Source of the DNA: PUPG01 sp031323845
GTDB lineage: Bacteria > Bacteroidota > Bacteroidia > Bacteroidales > UBA7960
Direction: 5' to 3'
Length of the DNA stretch: 28,380 nucleotides
NCBI GenBank assembly: GCA_031323845.1
Contig: JAVIYP010000034.1
Coordinates: forward strand, 1-28,380
The position numbers and the translations under genes are program-made. Positions 7,243 through 15,333 of the stretch are shown here, in pieces. The first letter of the stretch is position 1. Every line of letters starts with the position of its first letter. Below the pieces are notes generated by a model. It was not told the DNA's origin, made no database searches, and worked only from the letters and a program-made list of their open reading frames with translations.

Positions 7243-7869
7243 ATGCTGGTTTATAAGTTTAAAGTGAGCTTTGAAGATCAGGACGACTTTCTCAGGGAGA
7301 TCGAGTTACGCGCTGATCAGACTTTTGAAGACTTTCATCAGGCCATACTCGGGAACCTGGGCCTGGATCCTGGCATGCTTGCGTCTTTCTTTATATGCGA
7401 CCACAGGTACCGCAAACAAAAAGAGATCCAGATGGTGGAGCATAACAACCCTGTGCGTGCGAAAAAATCAGAGATCGAAGAAGACGAACCTTCTGACACA
7501 GTTACCGAAAAGGCCTGGCTGATGAAAGACAATGAACTGAAAGACGTTATCGATGACCCTCACCAACGCCTGCTGTTTCTTTATGACTATGTGAATCGCT
7601 GGACCTTTTATATCGAACTGATCAGGATACTGCCGGAGCAAAAAGACCTTGTGTACCCCCGTTTCAGCAAAACCATGGGTCCGGTGCCACGTGAGTTATC
7701 CAGCACACAAAAACAGACACCCCTTGAGCAACCCCTCATTGAGGTTACTTTTGATGAAGAAGAGGTGATTGATGAGGATTTTGCCGATTTCGATCAGATA
7801 GAGGGTGATGATGCCTTTTATGGTGAAGATGCCGGCGAACTCCCCGACGATTTTTTGGATGAAAAGTAA
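7243..7869 (+). CDS. pRiA4b ORF-3-like protein with acidic C-terminal tail
   Basis: Residues 1-70 (VYKFKVSFEDQDDFLREIEL, then ADQTFEDFHQAILGNLGLD) resemble the plasmid pRiA4b ORF-3 / IS1096 passenger family, a small alpha/beta fold of unknown biochemical role. The family name comes from mobile elements, but in Bacteroidota such genes occur as chromosomal single copies, and no transposase is present here. Residues from about 167 to 208 are extremely acidic (roughly half Asp or Glu), ending GELPDDFLDEK. The gene ends inside the start of miaA (11-base overlap), so the two are probably co-translated. Function unknown. Confidence 0.8.
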   Translation: MLVYKFKVSFEDQDDFLREIELRADQTFEDFHQAILGNLGLDPGMLASFFICDHRYRKQKEIQMVEHNNPVRAKKSEIEEDEPSDTVTEKAWLMKDNELKDVIDDPHQRLLFLYDYVNRWTFYIELIRILPEQKDLVYPRFSKTMGPVPRELSSTQKQTPLEQPLIEVTFDEEEVIDEDFADFDQIEGDDAFYGEDAGELPDDFLDEK

Positions 7870-8761
7870 GTGTTTGCTTGTGATCACCGGGCCAACAGCC
7901 GTTGGCAAAACGGAAGTAAGTGTTGAAATAGCCCGTCATTTCCGTGCAGAGATCATTTCTGCCGATGCACGCCAGTTTTACCGTGAACTCCATATAGGTA
8001 CGGCTGTCCCGCCAAAAGAGGTGCTGGCTTCAGTACCCCATCATTTTATCGGGCACCTGTCAATCAGCGATTATTACAACGTTGCGCTTTATGAGCAAGA
8101 AGCGCTGAAGCTCCTTGATAAACTGTTTCGCTACAGTGATTATGCCCTGGTGGTGGGAGGGTCGGGACTCTATATCGATACGCTGTGCCGGGGTATTGAT
8201 CCTATGCCTGATCACTCTGCCGGCCTTCGAAAAGAGGTGCATCAGTTTTACAAGGCTGAAGGACTGGCGGGTATCAGGGCCTGGCTCAAACAGCTTGACC
8301 CTGATTATTTTGCACAGGTCGATCCAGGCAACCCCCAGCGAATCATGCGTGCCATCGAAGTGTGCCTGGCCGGGGGGAAACCCTTCTCTGCAATGAGAGT
8401 CAGAAACCGGCAGGCCAGGCCGTTCAGCATCAGGCACGTGGTGTTAAACCGGCCCCGTGCCGAACTGTTCAGCAGGATCAACGAACGTGTCGACAACATG
8501 ATCGCCGATGGACTTATTGAGGAGGCCATGGGTTTGTTTGAATACCGGCACCTGAATGCGCTGAACACCGTCGGCTACAGAGAGCTGTATGGGTGGGTGT
8601 CGAACCGGCACAGCCTTGCAGATGCCATCGCCAAAATAAAAACAAACACCCGGAGGTACGCCAAACGACAGCTTACCTGGTTCAAAAAGTATGAGGACGC
8701 CGCCTGGGTTCATCCTGAAGAAACCTCTACTATTCTTCAACATCTAGAAGGAAAAGGATAA
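7859..8761 (+). CDS. miaA: tRNA dimethylallyltransferase
   Basis: MiaA attaches the dimethylallyl group to A37 of tRNAs that read UNN codons. The 300-residue protein opens with LLVITGPTAVGKT, a Walker A P-loop at residues 11-18. It continues with SADARQFYRELHIGTAVP (about 35-51), VGGSGLYIDTLCRGID, the basic helix NPQRIMRAIEV and a C-terminal YAKRQLTWFK. The frame is open further upstream, but the P-loop position and the 11-base overlap with the preceding gene favour the ATG at 7859. It closes a run of tRNA-maturation genes (Sua5 family, cca, miaA) and is convergent with cdaA. Confidence 0.95.
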   Translation: MKSKCLLVITGPTAVGKTEVSVEIARHFRAEIISADARQFYRELHIGTAVPPKEVLASVPHHFIGHLSISDYYNVALYEQEALKLLDKLFRYSDYALVVGGSGLYIDTLCRGIDPMPDHSAGLRKEVHQFYKAEGLAGIRAWLKQLDPDYFAQVDPGNPQRIMRAIEVCLAGGKPFSAMRVRNRQARPFSIRHVVLNRPRAELFSRINERVDNMIADGLIEEAMGLFEYRHLNALNTVGYRELYGWVSNRHSLADAIAKIKTNTRRYAKRQLTWFKKYEDAAWVHPEETSTILQHLEGKG

Positions 8762-8778
8762 CCTCCCTGACAGTGAGG
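8762..8778. terminator. Small imperfect hairpin between convergent miaA and cdaA
   Basis: CCTCCCTGACAGTGAGG pairs CCTC with GAGG and C with G around a TGACA loop, with one mismatch. It fills nearly the whole 18-base gap between the two stop codons. There is no proper T-tract on either side, so it is at best a weak bidirectional terminator. Confidence 0.25.
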
Positions 8779-8779
8779 A

Positions 8780-9649
8780 TTAATTCCGGCCTGAATTTTT
8801 TCTGAACCAGGAGAAGATTGACTTTTTCCCGTTTCTCTCCTTGCTGTTTTGTTTTTCAGATAAGAATTCTTTAGCCAGAAGTTCTTTGAGCTGAAGCGGT
8901 TTTATGTTTCGCTTTATTTCACCTCCTTTGCAGAAGGAGATTCTCCCGGTTTGCTCACTGACGACCAAAGCAACGGCATCCGATTGCTCCGTCACACCCA
9001 GGGCAGCCCTGTGGCGTAAGCCCAGGCTCACCGGAAAGCGTTTAACCTCAGATACCGGCAGTACACAGCGTGCTGCTTTTATGCGGTTGTTGGATATGAT
9101 CACAGCACCATCATGAAGCGGACTGTTTTTATAGAATATGGAAGCCAGCAGCTGTTCGGAAACCTGGGCATCCATTTTTTGACCGGTTTCCATAAACGAC
9201 TCCAGTTCCTGTTCGTTGGTGATTACAATCAGCGCTCCGGTTTTTTGCTCAGAAAAACCTTCAATGGCATTGACCACAGGAGGGATGATCAAGTCGGTTT
9301 CCGTATCAATATTCCATAGGTTTTTCAGAATATCGCGCGATCCTTTCTTGATAAAACTCCTCTTTCCCAGCACCAGCAGGAATCTTCTGATCTCAGGCTG
9401 AAACACGATGATCAGGGCAAGTACACCCACTGAAATAAACTGACCCAGTATGGCCGTCAGCAATTCCATCTCAAAAAGACGTACCAGCCACCATAAAAGG
9501 TAAATGGAGAGAATGCCCAGGAAAATGTTGATGGCGCCGGTGCCCCGTATCAGCACATAAAGCTGGTAAAACAGGACGGCCACCAGAAGTACGTCAAGCA
9601 CATCCAGTAGTCGGATCTGAATAAATGCCGGAATAAATAATGATATCAT
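8780..9649 (-). CDS. cdaA: Membrane diadenylate cyclase (c-di-AMP synthase)
   Basis: CdaA condenses two ATP into the second messenger c-di-AMP, which controls potassium/osmolyte balance and envelope stress in many bacteria. The 289-residue protein has three N-terminal membrane segments (about 17-34, 38-57 and 66-84, the last ending VFQPEIRRFL). A cytosolic DAC domain follows with the catalytic SPLHDGAVI (DGA at 180-182) and GLRHRAALG (RHR at 212-214). The ATG at 9649 is preferred to a TTG two codons upstream. It lies 33 bases downstream of folP on the same strand, the usual Bacteroidota arrangement as I recall it. No GlmM or CdaR partner is in the window. The C-terminus is basic (KERNGKKSIFSWFRKNSGRN). 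Confidence 0.94.
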   Translation of the reverse strand: MISLFIPAFIQIRLLDVLDVLLVAVLFYQLYVLIRGTGAINIFLGILSIYLLWWLVRLFEMELLTAILGQFISVGVLALIIVFQPEIRRFLLVLGKRSFIKKGSRDILKNLWNIDTETDLIIPPVVNAIEGFSEQKTGALIVITNEQELESFMETGQKMDAQVSEQLLASIFYKNSPLHDGAVIISNNRIKAARCVLPVSEVKRFPVSLGLRHRAALGVTEQSDAVALVVSEQTGRISFCKGGEIKRNIKPLQLKELLAKEFLSEKQNSKERNGKKSIFSWFRKNSGRN

Positions 9650-9682
9650 AATCAATGCTTTGCCTGATAAAAGGTAAAAATA

Positions 9683-10549
9683 CTATAATTCCTGGTGCTT
9701 TTTTAAATAGCTGAATATTTTTATAGCTTCAACAGCTTCTTTTACGTCATGGACCCGTAATATGTTCGCACCTCTTTCCAGGGCAAGAGTGTGGAGCACC
9801 GTGGTTCCATTGAGCGCCTGGCCTGGTGTGGTGCCCAGCAGTTTGTTGATCATCGACTTACGTGAAACGCCTGCAAGCACGGGCAACCCGAAGATGCTGA
9901 AAAAGTCAAGGTGCTGCAGGAGCACGTAATTGTGTGAAAGCGTCTTTCCAAATCCAAAACCCGGATCAATAATAATGTCATGAACACCCATTTGCTTTAA
10001 TTGAGATACCCGCTTCGAAAAAAAGGCAGCGACCTCTTTAACCACATCCCTGTATGCCGGCTCTTTTTGCATATCGGCAGGGGTGCCTTGCATGTGCATA
10101 ATGACATAAGGAACCTTTACTTCGGCAATGGTTGCAAACATTTCCGGGTCAATACTTCCGCTGGAAATGTCATTGATCATGCTGGCACCCGCTTCAACAG
10201 CCTTGCGGGCAGTGCCTGAATGATAGGTGTCGACTGAAATAATGGCTTGGGGAAACTGCTTGCGTATGGCCTTGAGCGCAGGCATAAGCCGTTCCTGCTC
10301 GTCACGGGGATCAATGATGTTTGCCCCCGGCCGCGAGGAAGCAGCTCCCACATCAATAATGTCAGCACCCTCAGTCAGCATCTTCTCTGTCAGGCTGATC
10401 GCATCGAGCGGATGCCGGTACCAGCCCCCGTCATAAAAAGAATCAGGGGTAATATTCATCACCCCCATTACCAAAGGTGAAGATAAATTTATAATTTTGC
10501 CTTTGCAGTTAAGGGTCTTTTGGGAGCAAAAAACAGTCTCTTTTGCCAT
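9683..10549 (-). CDS. folP: Dihydropteroate synthase
   Basis: FolP joins p-aminobenzoate and dihydropterin pyrophosphate to give dihydropteroate in folate synthesis; it is the sulfonamide target. The 288 residues show the full set of TIM-barrel motifs in order: LVMGVMNITPDSFYDGG, DIIDVGAASSRPGA, ISVDTYHSGTARKAVEAGA with MINDISSG, VIMHMQGTP, IIDPGFGFGKT, LAGVSRKSMI and ILRVHDV. The ATG at 10549-10547 fits the usual start. It faces the DUF1599 gene across 48 bases and leads directly into cdaA, so folate and c-di-AMP genes share a transcript. Confidence 0.96.
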   Translation of the reverse strand: MAKETVFCSQKTLNCKGKIINLSSPLVMGVMNITPDSFYDGGWYRHPLDAISLTEKMLTEGADIIDVGAASSRPGANIIDPRDEQERLMPALKAIRKQFPQAIISVDTYHSGTARKAVEAGASMINDISSGSIDPEMFATIAEVKVPYVIMHMQGTPADMQKEPAYRDVVKEVAAFFSKRVSQLKQMGVHDIIIDPGFGFGKTLSHNYVLLQHLDFFSIFGLPVLAGVSRKSMINKLLGTTPGQALNGTTVLHTLALERGANILRVHDVKEAVEAIKIFSYLKKHQEL

Positions 10550-10575
10550 CAGGTCCTTTTCTTTTCTTAACTTTA
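10541..10575 (+). promoter_or_regulatory. Possible promoter for the DUF1599 gene
   Basis: TTTTG at 10541-10545 and TAACTTTA at 10568-10575 are 22 bases apart, close to the -33/-7 spacing. The -7 element differs from TAnnTTTG at its last base, and the -33 element overlaps the first codons of folP. The leader would be about 18 bases. Confidence 0.35.
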
Positions 10576-10597
10576 ATTTCTAAAACCGTATCCGCCG

Positions 10598-11149
10598 ATG
10601 TCAAAAACAGATCAGCAGTATGCAGCGATTGTTGAATTGTGCAAGGATGTTTTTATTAAAAAAATGAATGATTACGGAACTGCGTGGCGCATCCTTCGTC
10701 TGCCCTCAATTACCGATCAGATTTATATCAAAGCCCAGCGCATACGCTCACTGCAAAGCAAAGGTACACAAAAAATCATTGAAGGAATCTCCCCCGAATT
10801 CATAGGAATAGTGAATTATTCGCTCATGGCGCTCATACAACTGGAACTGGGTATAAGCGATTCAGCCGACATGCAGCAGCAGGAAGCTGTTGCGCTGTAT
10901 GACGGTTATTTCAGAAAGGCCAAAGCGCTCATGAACGACAAAAACCATGATTATAGTGAGGCGTGGCGCGACATGCGGGTTTCATCACTGGCGGATATCA
11001 TACTGATGAAGCTCTTACGAATTAAGCAAATTGAGGACAACCAGGGGAAAACGTCATGCTCCGAGGGAATTGATGCCAACTACTTCGACATCGTTAACTA
11101 TGCAGTCTTTGCACTGATCAAGCTTGAACTGGAAAAAAACGGGGGTTAG
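10598..11149 (+). CDS. Duplicated DUF1599-domain protein
   Basis: This 183-residue, apparently all-helical soluble protein consists of two copies of one domain. Residues 25-84 (DY26, AWR 29-31, D40, K45, RI 48-49, EGI 62-64, IVNY 71-74, ALIQLEL) align position for position with 118-177 (DY119, AWR 122-124, D133, K138, RI 141-142, EGI, IVNY, ALIKLEL). I recognise this as the DUF1599 family (PF07659), which has been linked in database naming to nucleotide-modification proteins; no reaction is established to my knowledge. The repeated D, W, R and K residues could form two equivalent sites. It is divergent from folP-cdaA and followed by a permease and tpiA. Confidence 0.88.
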   Translation: MSKTDQQYAAIVELCKDVFIKKMNDYGTAWRILRLPSITDQIYIKAQRIRSLQSKGTQKIIEGISPEFIGIVNYSLMALIQLELGISDSADMQQQEAVALYDGYFRKAKALMNDKNHDYSEAWRDMRVSSLADIILMKLLRIKQIEDNQGKTSCSEGIDANYFDIVNYAVFALIKLELEKNGG

Positions 11150-11192
11150 TGCAGGTGTGACTCCTTTTAGAGTGAATTAAAAACGGCAGCGC

Positions 11193-12269
11193 GTGTTAAA
11201 ATTCATTGCCAGAAGAATTGCATACGGTTTCCTGGTGCTCATTGGTGTGATCACTGCGGTGTTTTTTTTATTCAAGGTATTGCCCGGTGATCCGGCACGA
11301 ATGATGCTCGGCCAGCGAGCCGATATAGCCTCAGTAGAAGCAATTCAAAAGGAGCTGGGCCTCGACCGCCCGGTTTACAAACAGTACCTGAATTACCTTA
11401 ACGATATCTCACCGCTCAGCATTCACCGTACAGATGAACCGGAAAGCCTTATATACCTGCAAGAAGATGTTTACTCCTTTGTTACTTTGGTTGAAACAGG
11501 CACCTATGCTGTAATCATTAAAAAGCCCTACCTGCGGCGTTCCTACCAAAGCAACAGAAGCGTAACAGAAATACTTGGCACAGCGTTCCCGAACACCCTG
11601 CTGCTGGCGGGTGTATCTATCCTCTTTGCCATGTTTGTCGGCGTGGCATTGGGTATTGTGGTGGCACTGCGGAGAAATACGCTGCTGACACGCTCCACAC
11701 TCGTCTTCTCTACACTGGGCATGGCTTTACCCTCTTTCTTTGCCGCCATCATCATTGCCTGGCTCTTTGCCTACGTTTTGGCTGATTTTACAGGACTCAG
11801 CATGACAGGTTCTTTGTGGGAAGTGGATGACTTTGGCCGTGGCGAGTTCCTTGCTCTGAAAAATATAATTCTGCCTGCCCTGACCCTCGGCATAAGACCG
11901 CTTGCCATCGTCACCGAACTTACACGAAGCTCGCTGGAAAGGGTTATGGGACAGGACTTTATACGAACAGCCCGCGCCAAGGGACTTTCTGAATACATGG
12001 TGATCACAAGGCATGCCCTGAAAAATGCTATGAACCCCGTGATCACCGCCGTTTCAGGCTGGTTCGCCTCACTGATGGCAGGAGCGGTGTTTGTTGAATA
12101 TGTGTTTGACTGGAAAGGCATCGGCGTGGTCATCGTGGATGCCCTCGAATATTACGATTTTCCCGTGCTCATGGGAGCCGTTTTGCTGATATCGGTAATC
12201 CTGGTATTGATCAACATCTTAATTGATGTGCTGTATGCCTGGCTTGACCCGCGCGTCAGGTTGCATTAA
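11193..12269 (+). CDS. OppB/DppB-type ABC transporter permease, orphan
   Basis: This 358-residue inner-membrane permease belongs to the oligopeptide/dipeptide/nickel importer family. The N-terminus has the family hallmark FIARRIAYGFLVLIGVIT, then VFFLFKVLPGDPAR and ELGLDRPVYKQYL. Five further membrane segments follow, with the ATPase-contact EAA loop RTARAKGLSEYMVITRHALK and NAMNPVIT. The start is GTG at 11193, which sits at the family's normal N-terminus. Residues about 75-112 appear to be an extra segment relative to the usual periplasmic loop. No OppC, ATPase or binding-protein gene is adjacent, so substrate and partners are unknown. Confidence 0.9.
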   Translation: MLKFIARRIAYGFLVLIGVITAVFFLFKVLPGDPARMMLGQRADIASVEAIQKELGLDRPVYKQYLNYLNDISPLSIHRTDEPESLIYLQEDVYSFVTLVETGTYAVIIKKPYLRRSYQSNRSVTEILGTAFPNTLLLAGVSILFAMFVGVALGIVVALRRNTLLTRSTLVFSTLGMALPSFFAAIIIAWLFAYVLADFTGLSMTGSLWEVDDFGRGEFLALKNIILPALTLGIRPLAIVTELTRSSLERVMGQDFIRTARAKGLSEYMVITRHALKNAMNPVITAVSGWFASLMAGAVFVEYVFDWKGIGVVIVDALEYYDFPVLMGAVLLISVILVLINILIDVLYAWLDPRVRLH

Positions 12270-12311
12270 TATGAAAAGGTGTTGCCTGTACCGCTTATTG
12301 AAAGGCTGTTT

Positions 12312-12342
12312 TTTGGGACTCACCGGCAAAGCGTTATAAATG
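12312..12342 (+). promoter_or_regulatory. Possible promoter for tpiA
   Basis: TTTG (12312-12315) and TATAAATG (12335-12342) are separated by 19 bases. The spacing is ideal, but the -7 element matches TAnnTTTG only partly. It would give a leader of about 28 bases. Confidence 0.35.
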
Positions 12343-12374
12343 TTTTATTATTAACTTAAAATGATATTGTTAAT

Positions 12375-13148
12375 ATGAGAAAGAAAATTGTTGCAGGAAA
12401 CTGGAAAATGAATCTTACGTTTGATGAGGCGATGTCGCTGGTAAATGATCTGAAAACCAAAATCCGGCATCTTCCTGATGATGCTGCAGCAGGGAAGCCG
12501 CTGGTAATGTTGTTCCCTCCCTATGTATACATTGCAGAACTGCTGAAGGTTTTCAGCGGTGTCGAAGGTGTATTCGTTGGCGCACAAAACGTCCATCAGA
12601 AAGAATCCGGGGCCTATACGGGTGAGATATCGCCGGTAATGCTGTCTTCTTTAGGCGCAACACACTGCCTTATCGGTCATTCGGAACGCAGAACTCAGTT
12701 TGGTGAAACGGATGAACTGCTTGCTGACAAAATCAAAACCGCTTTAAACAATGGGATAAAACCGGTGTATTGTTGCGGAGAACTCTTACCTGAAAGGGAA
12801 GCCGGCAATCACGTTCAGGTGGTGGCCGCGCAGCTGGAAAAAGGACTGTTCTGGATGGATGAAGCACAAATCAAAGAGGTTATTGTAGCCTATGAGCCGG
12901 TGTGGGCCATCGGAACAGGTCATACGGCAACTCCTGAGCAGGCAGGCGAAATGCATGCATCCATCCGCAAGCTGATCAGAGAAAAATATTCCAAAAGTAC
13001 CGCAGATCAAATACCCATCCTTTACGGTGGCAGTTGCAATGCGAAAAATGCAGCCGAGCTCTTTGCCCAGCCTGATGTAGATGGCGGTCTTATCGGTGGA
13101 GCCTCCCTGAAGGCCGATGATTTTTTCTCCATCATAAATTCATTCTGA
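12375..13148 (+). CDS. tpiA: Triosephosphate isomerase
   Basis: TpiA interconverts dihydroxyacetone phosphate and glyceraldehyde-3-phosphate in glycolysis and gluconeogenesis. The 257-residue barrel shows the N-terminal GNWKMN (Lys binds substrate), GAQNVHQKESGAYTGE, the catalytic His in IGHSERR, the catalytic Glu in AYEPVWAIGTG followed by the loop-6 region, YGGSCNAKNA, and VDGGLIGGASLK at the end. The ATG at 12375 is at the standard position. It sits alone between the permease and a separately promoted fatty-acid cassette. Confidence 0.97.
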   Translation: MRKKIVAGNWKMNLTFDEAMSLVNDLKTKIRHLPDDAAAGKPLVMLFPPYVYIAELLKVFSGVEGVFVGAQNVHQKESGAYTGEISPVMLSSLGATHCLIGHSERRTQFGETDELLADKIKTALNNGIKPVYCCGELLPEREAGNHVQVVAAQLEKGLFWMDEAQIKEVIVAYEPVWAIGTGHTATPEQAGEMHASIRKLIREKYSKSTADQIPILYGGSCNAKNAAELFAQPDVDGGLIGGASLKADDFFSIINSF

Positions 13149-13177
13149 CCCGGATGTGCCTGTTTTTTAATGGATTA

Positions 13178-13209
13178 TTTGTATTTTTCTATATATATAC
13201 TTACTTTTG
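13178..13209 (+). promoter_or_regulatory. Bacteroidota-type promoter of the acyl-CoA cassette
   Basis: TTTG (13178-13181), a 20-base spacer and TACTTTTG (13202-13209) fit the consensus in sequence and spacing, one of the two cleanest promoters in the window. Transcription should start near 13214, leaving a leader of about 155 bases before the acyl-CoA dehydrogenase. A 64-codon ORF reading through this element is therefore unlikely to be a gene. Confidence 0.65.
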
Positions 13210-13368
13210 AATGTAAATGCATCATTACCGGCCGGTGTAAACAGCGACATGATCCGCTTTTTCAGCATTTAAGACCATCAAAAAAGAATGACCGTTTGCG
13301 GACTTCCCTGTTAAACCAGCTTTCTGTGAGGAGAACAATCAGCTTGTTTTATCATATCCCCTAAAGCT

Positions 13369-14511
13369 ATGGACTTTAATTTTACTGAAGAACAACAGTT
13401 TATCCGTGAAACCGCCAGGGATTATGCCCGCCGGAAACTCATTCTTGATGTTCTTGAGCGTGATGAAAAAGCGCTTTATCCCGCAGAACATGTAAAGAAC
13501 CTGGCTGAGCTGGGGTTTTTCGGAATGATGATCTCGCCGGAATACGGAGGCGTTCAGACCGATACGGTTTCTTACGTGCTGGCTCTTGAGGAGCTGTCGA
13601 AAATTGACTCTTCAGTGGCGGTAATTATGGCTGTGCATAACTCTCTTACTTCCTATGGGATACAAAAGTACGGCAATGAACTGCAGAAAAAGAAGTACCT
13701 GCCTTCGCTGGCCACAGGTGAGAAAATCGGTGCTTTTTTGCTCAGTGAGCCGGATGCCGGATCTGATGCATCTTTTCAGAAGTCCACTGCCGTGGATAAG
13801 GGCGATCATTATGTGGTTAACGGCGTTAAGAACTGGATAACCAGCGCCAGTACAGGGAGTGTTTATCTGCTCATGGCACAGACCTGGCCCGAAAAGGGGC
13901 ACCGGGGTATTAATGCTTTCATTGTTGAGAAAGACACTCCCGGCATCAGTATCGGCCCGCATGAGGATAAGATGGGCATGCGCAGTTCGGATACACATTC
14001 GGTGATGTTTAACGACGTGGTGGTGCCGAAAGAAAATCGCATTGGGGAGGATGGCTTTGGGTTTCGTTTTGCCATGACCTTGCTGGAGGGCGGCAGGATC
14101 GGTATTGCGGCGCAGGCTCTGGGCATTGCAGCCGGAGCTTATGAGCTGTCCGTAAAATATGCCAAAGAGCGCAAAGCCTTCGGCACTGAGATTATAAATC
14201 ATCAGGCCATTGCTTTTAAGCTTGCCGATATGGCGACCGAAATAGAGGCCGCCAGGCTAATGGTACTGAAATCAGCCTGGCTGAAAGACCAGGCTAAGCC
14301 TCATGGTACTGAAAGTGCCATGGCAAAGCTTATTGCCACCGATGTGGCCATGAAAACCACCACAGAGGCTGTACAGATCCACGGTGGCTATGGGTATGTA
14401 AAGGAGTATCACGTGGAGCGTCTTATGCGCGAAGCCAAGCTGACACAGATCTATGAGGGCACCTCCGAAATCCAGAAACTGATCATTTCGCGGGCTGTAA
14501 GCAAGGTCTGA
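13369..14511 (+). CDS. Acyl-CoA dehydrogenase (short-chain/butyryl-CoA type)
   Basis: This FAD enzyme oxidises acyl-CoA to trans-2-enoyl-CoA, or in reverse reduces crotonyl-CoA, with electrons passing to or from ETF. The 380 residues match the family length. Motifs: the FAD/substrate loop LLSEPDAGSDASFQKS, the central VVNGVKNWITSA, YAKERKAFG in the helical C-terminal domain, IHGGYGYVKEYHVERLMREA, and the catalytic base E363 in IYEGTSE. The position of this Glu is that of short- and medium-chain enzymes. It is the first gene of a four-gene cassette with crotonase, 3-hydroxyacyl-CoA dehydrogenase and thiolase. No etfAB gene is in the window, so its electron partner lies elsewhere. Confidence 0.94.
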   Translation: MDFNFTEEQQFIRETARDYARRKLILDVLERDEKALYPAEHVKNLAELGFFGMMISPEYGGVQTDTVSYVLALEELSKIDSSVAVIMAVHNSLTSYGIQKYGNELQKKKYLPSLATGEKIGAFLLSEPDAGSDASFQKSTAVDKGDHYVVNGVKNWITSASTGSVYLLMAQTWPEKGHRGINAFIVEKDTPGISIGPHEDKMGMRSSDTHSVMFNDVVVPKENRIGEDGFGFRFAMTLLEGGRIGIAAQALGIAAGAYELSVKYAKERKAFGTEIINHQAIAFKLADMATEIEAARLMVLKSAWLKDQAKPHGTESAMAKLIATDVAMKTTTEAVQIHGGYGYVKEYHVERLMREAKLTQIYEGTSEIQKLIISRAVSKV

Positions 14512-14547
14512 CTTCTGTAATTAGAAACGGATCATCAGAAAAGTGTT

Positions 14548-15333
14548 ATGGACGAAAAAATAATTCACCTGAAGGCAGACCAGGGTATTGTGCTTTGCAG
14601 GATATCCCGGCCCAAAGCACTGAATGCATTGAACAGTGCGTTTTTTAAAGAGTTCAATGACATGCTCGACGAGCTTGAAGCCAACTCCCGGACTCAGCGA
14701 GCGCTGGTCATTACGGGCGAGGGTAAAGCGTTTGTTGCCGGGGCAGACATTGCAGAAATGCAACACATGGATGAAAAGGAGGCCCAGAGCTTCTCGAAGA
14801 CCGGCCAACTTGCATTTGCAAGGCTTCAGTTACTACCCGTCCCCGTCATAGCTGCAGTTAACGGATATGCCCTTGGTGGAGGATGTGAGCTGGCCATGGC
14901 CTGTGATATACGCCTGGCCGGCAAGAAAGCTGTTTTTGGCATGCCCGAGGTGAAACTCGGACTTATTCCGGGTTATGGCGGCACACAACGGCTTCCGAGA
15001 ATCGTTGGACAGTCTTATGCCCTGTACATGCTGCTGTCGGGCAATACCATCGATGCAGAAGAAGCGTTACGTACCGGGCTTGTACAGAAAGTCCTTCCTG
15101 ATGAGGAACTGCTCAGTGAGAGCCTCCGCCTCGCCACGCACATAGCATCGCAAGGGCCTGATGCTGTTAGGACCGTAAAGCACCTGGTACATGCCGGCAT
15201 GAACAAACCGCTTACAGAGGCCATCACCATGGAAAATGAAAGCTTTCCCAGGCTGTTTGGCACGGATGGACCTGAAGGTATCAAGGCCTTCCTGGAAAAA
15301 AGAAAACCAAATTGGTCATCAAAAAATGAATGA
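14548..15333 (+). CDS. Enoyl-CoA hydratase (crotonase family)
   Basis: This 261-residue crotonase-fold protein probably hydrates trans-2-enoyl-CoA to 3-hydroxyacyl-CoA. The oxyanion-hole loop AFVAGADIAEM (61-71) and NGYALGGGCELAMACD (105-120) are intact. Both catalytic glutamates of true hydratases are present: E114 in GGCELA and E134 in MPEVKLGLIPGYGGTQRLPR. The C-terminal helix FLEKRKPNW is also typical. The gene follows the dehydrogenase by 36 bases, and its stop lies within the start of the next gene (8-base overlap), which supports one operon. Confidence 0.95.
   Translation: MDEKIIHLKADQGIVLCRISRPKALNALNSAFFKEFNDMLDELEANSRTQRALVITGEGKAFVAGADIAEMQHMDEKEAQSFSKTGQLAFARLQLLPVPVIAAVNGYALGGGCELAMACDIRLAGKKAVFGMPEVKLGLIPGYGGTQRLPRIVGQSYALYMLLSGNTIDAEEALRTGLVQKVLPDEELLSESLRLATHIASQGPDAVRTVKHLVHAGMNKPLTEAITMENESFPRLFGTDGPEGIKAFLEKRKPNWSSKNE

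Noticed and set aside
7243..7869. Mobile element suggested by the IS1096/pRiA4b family name
   Set aside because: No transposase, terminal inverted repeats or target duplication is visible, and the gene is embedded in a tRNA-maturation cluster with an overlap to miaA.
13170..13364. 64-codon ORF between tpiA and the acyl-CoA dehydrogenase
   Set aside because: It reads through a near-perfect promoter, lacks any motif and has a composition typical of non-coding DNA.
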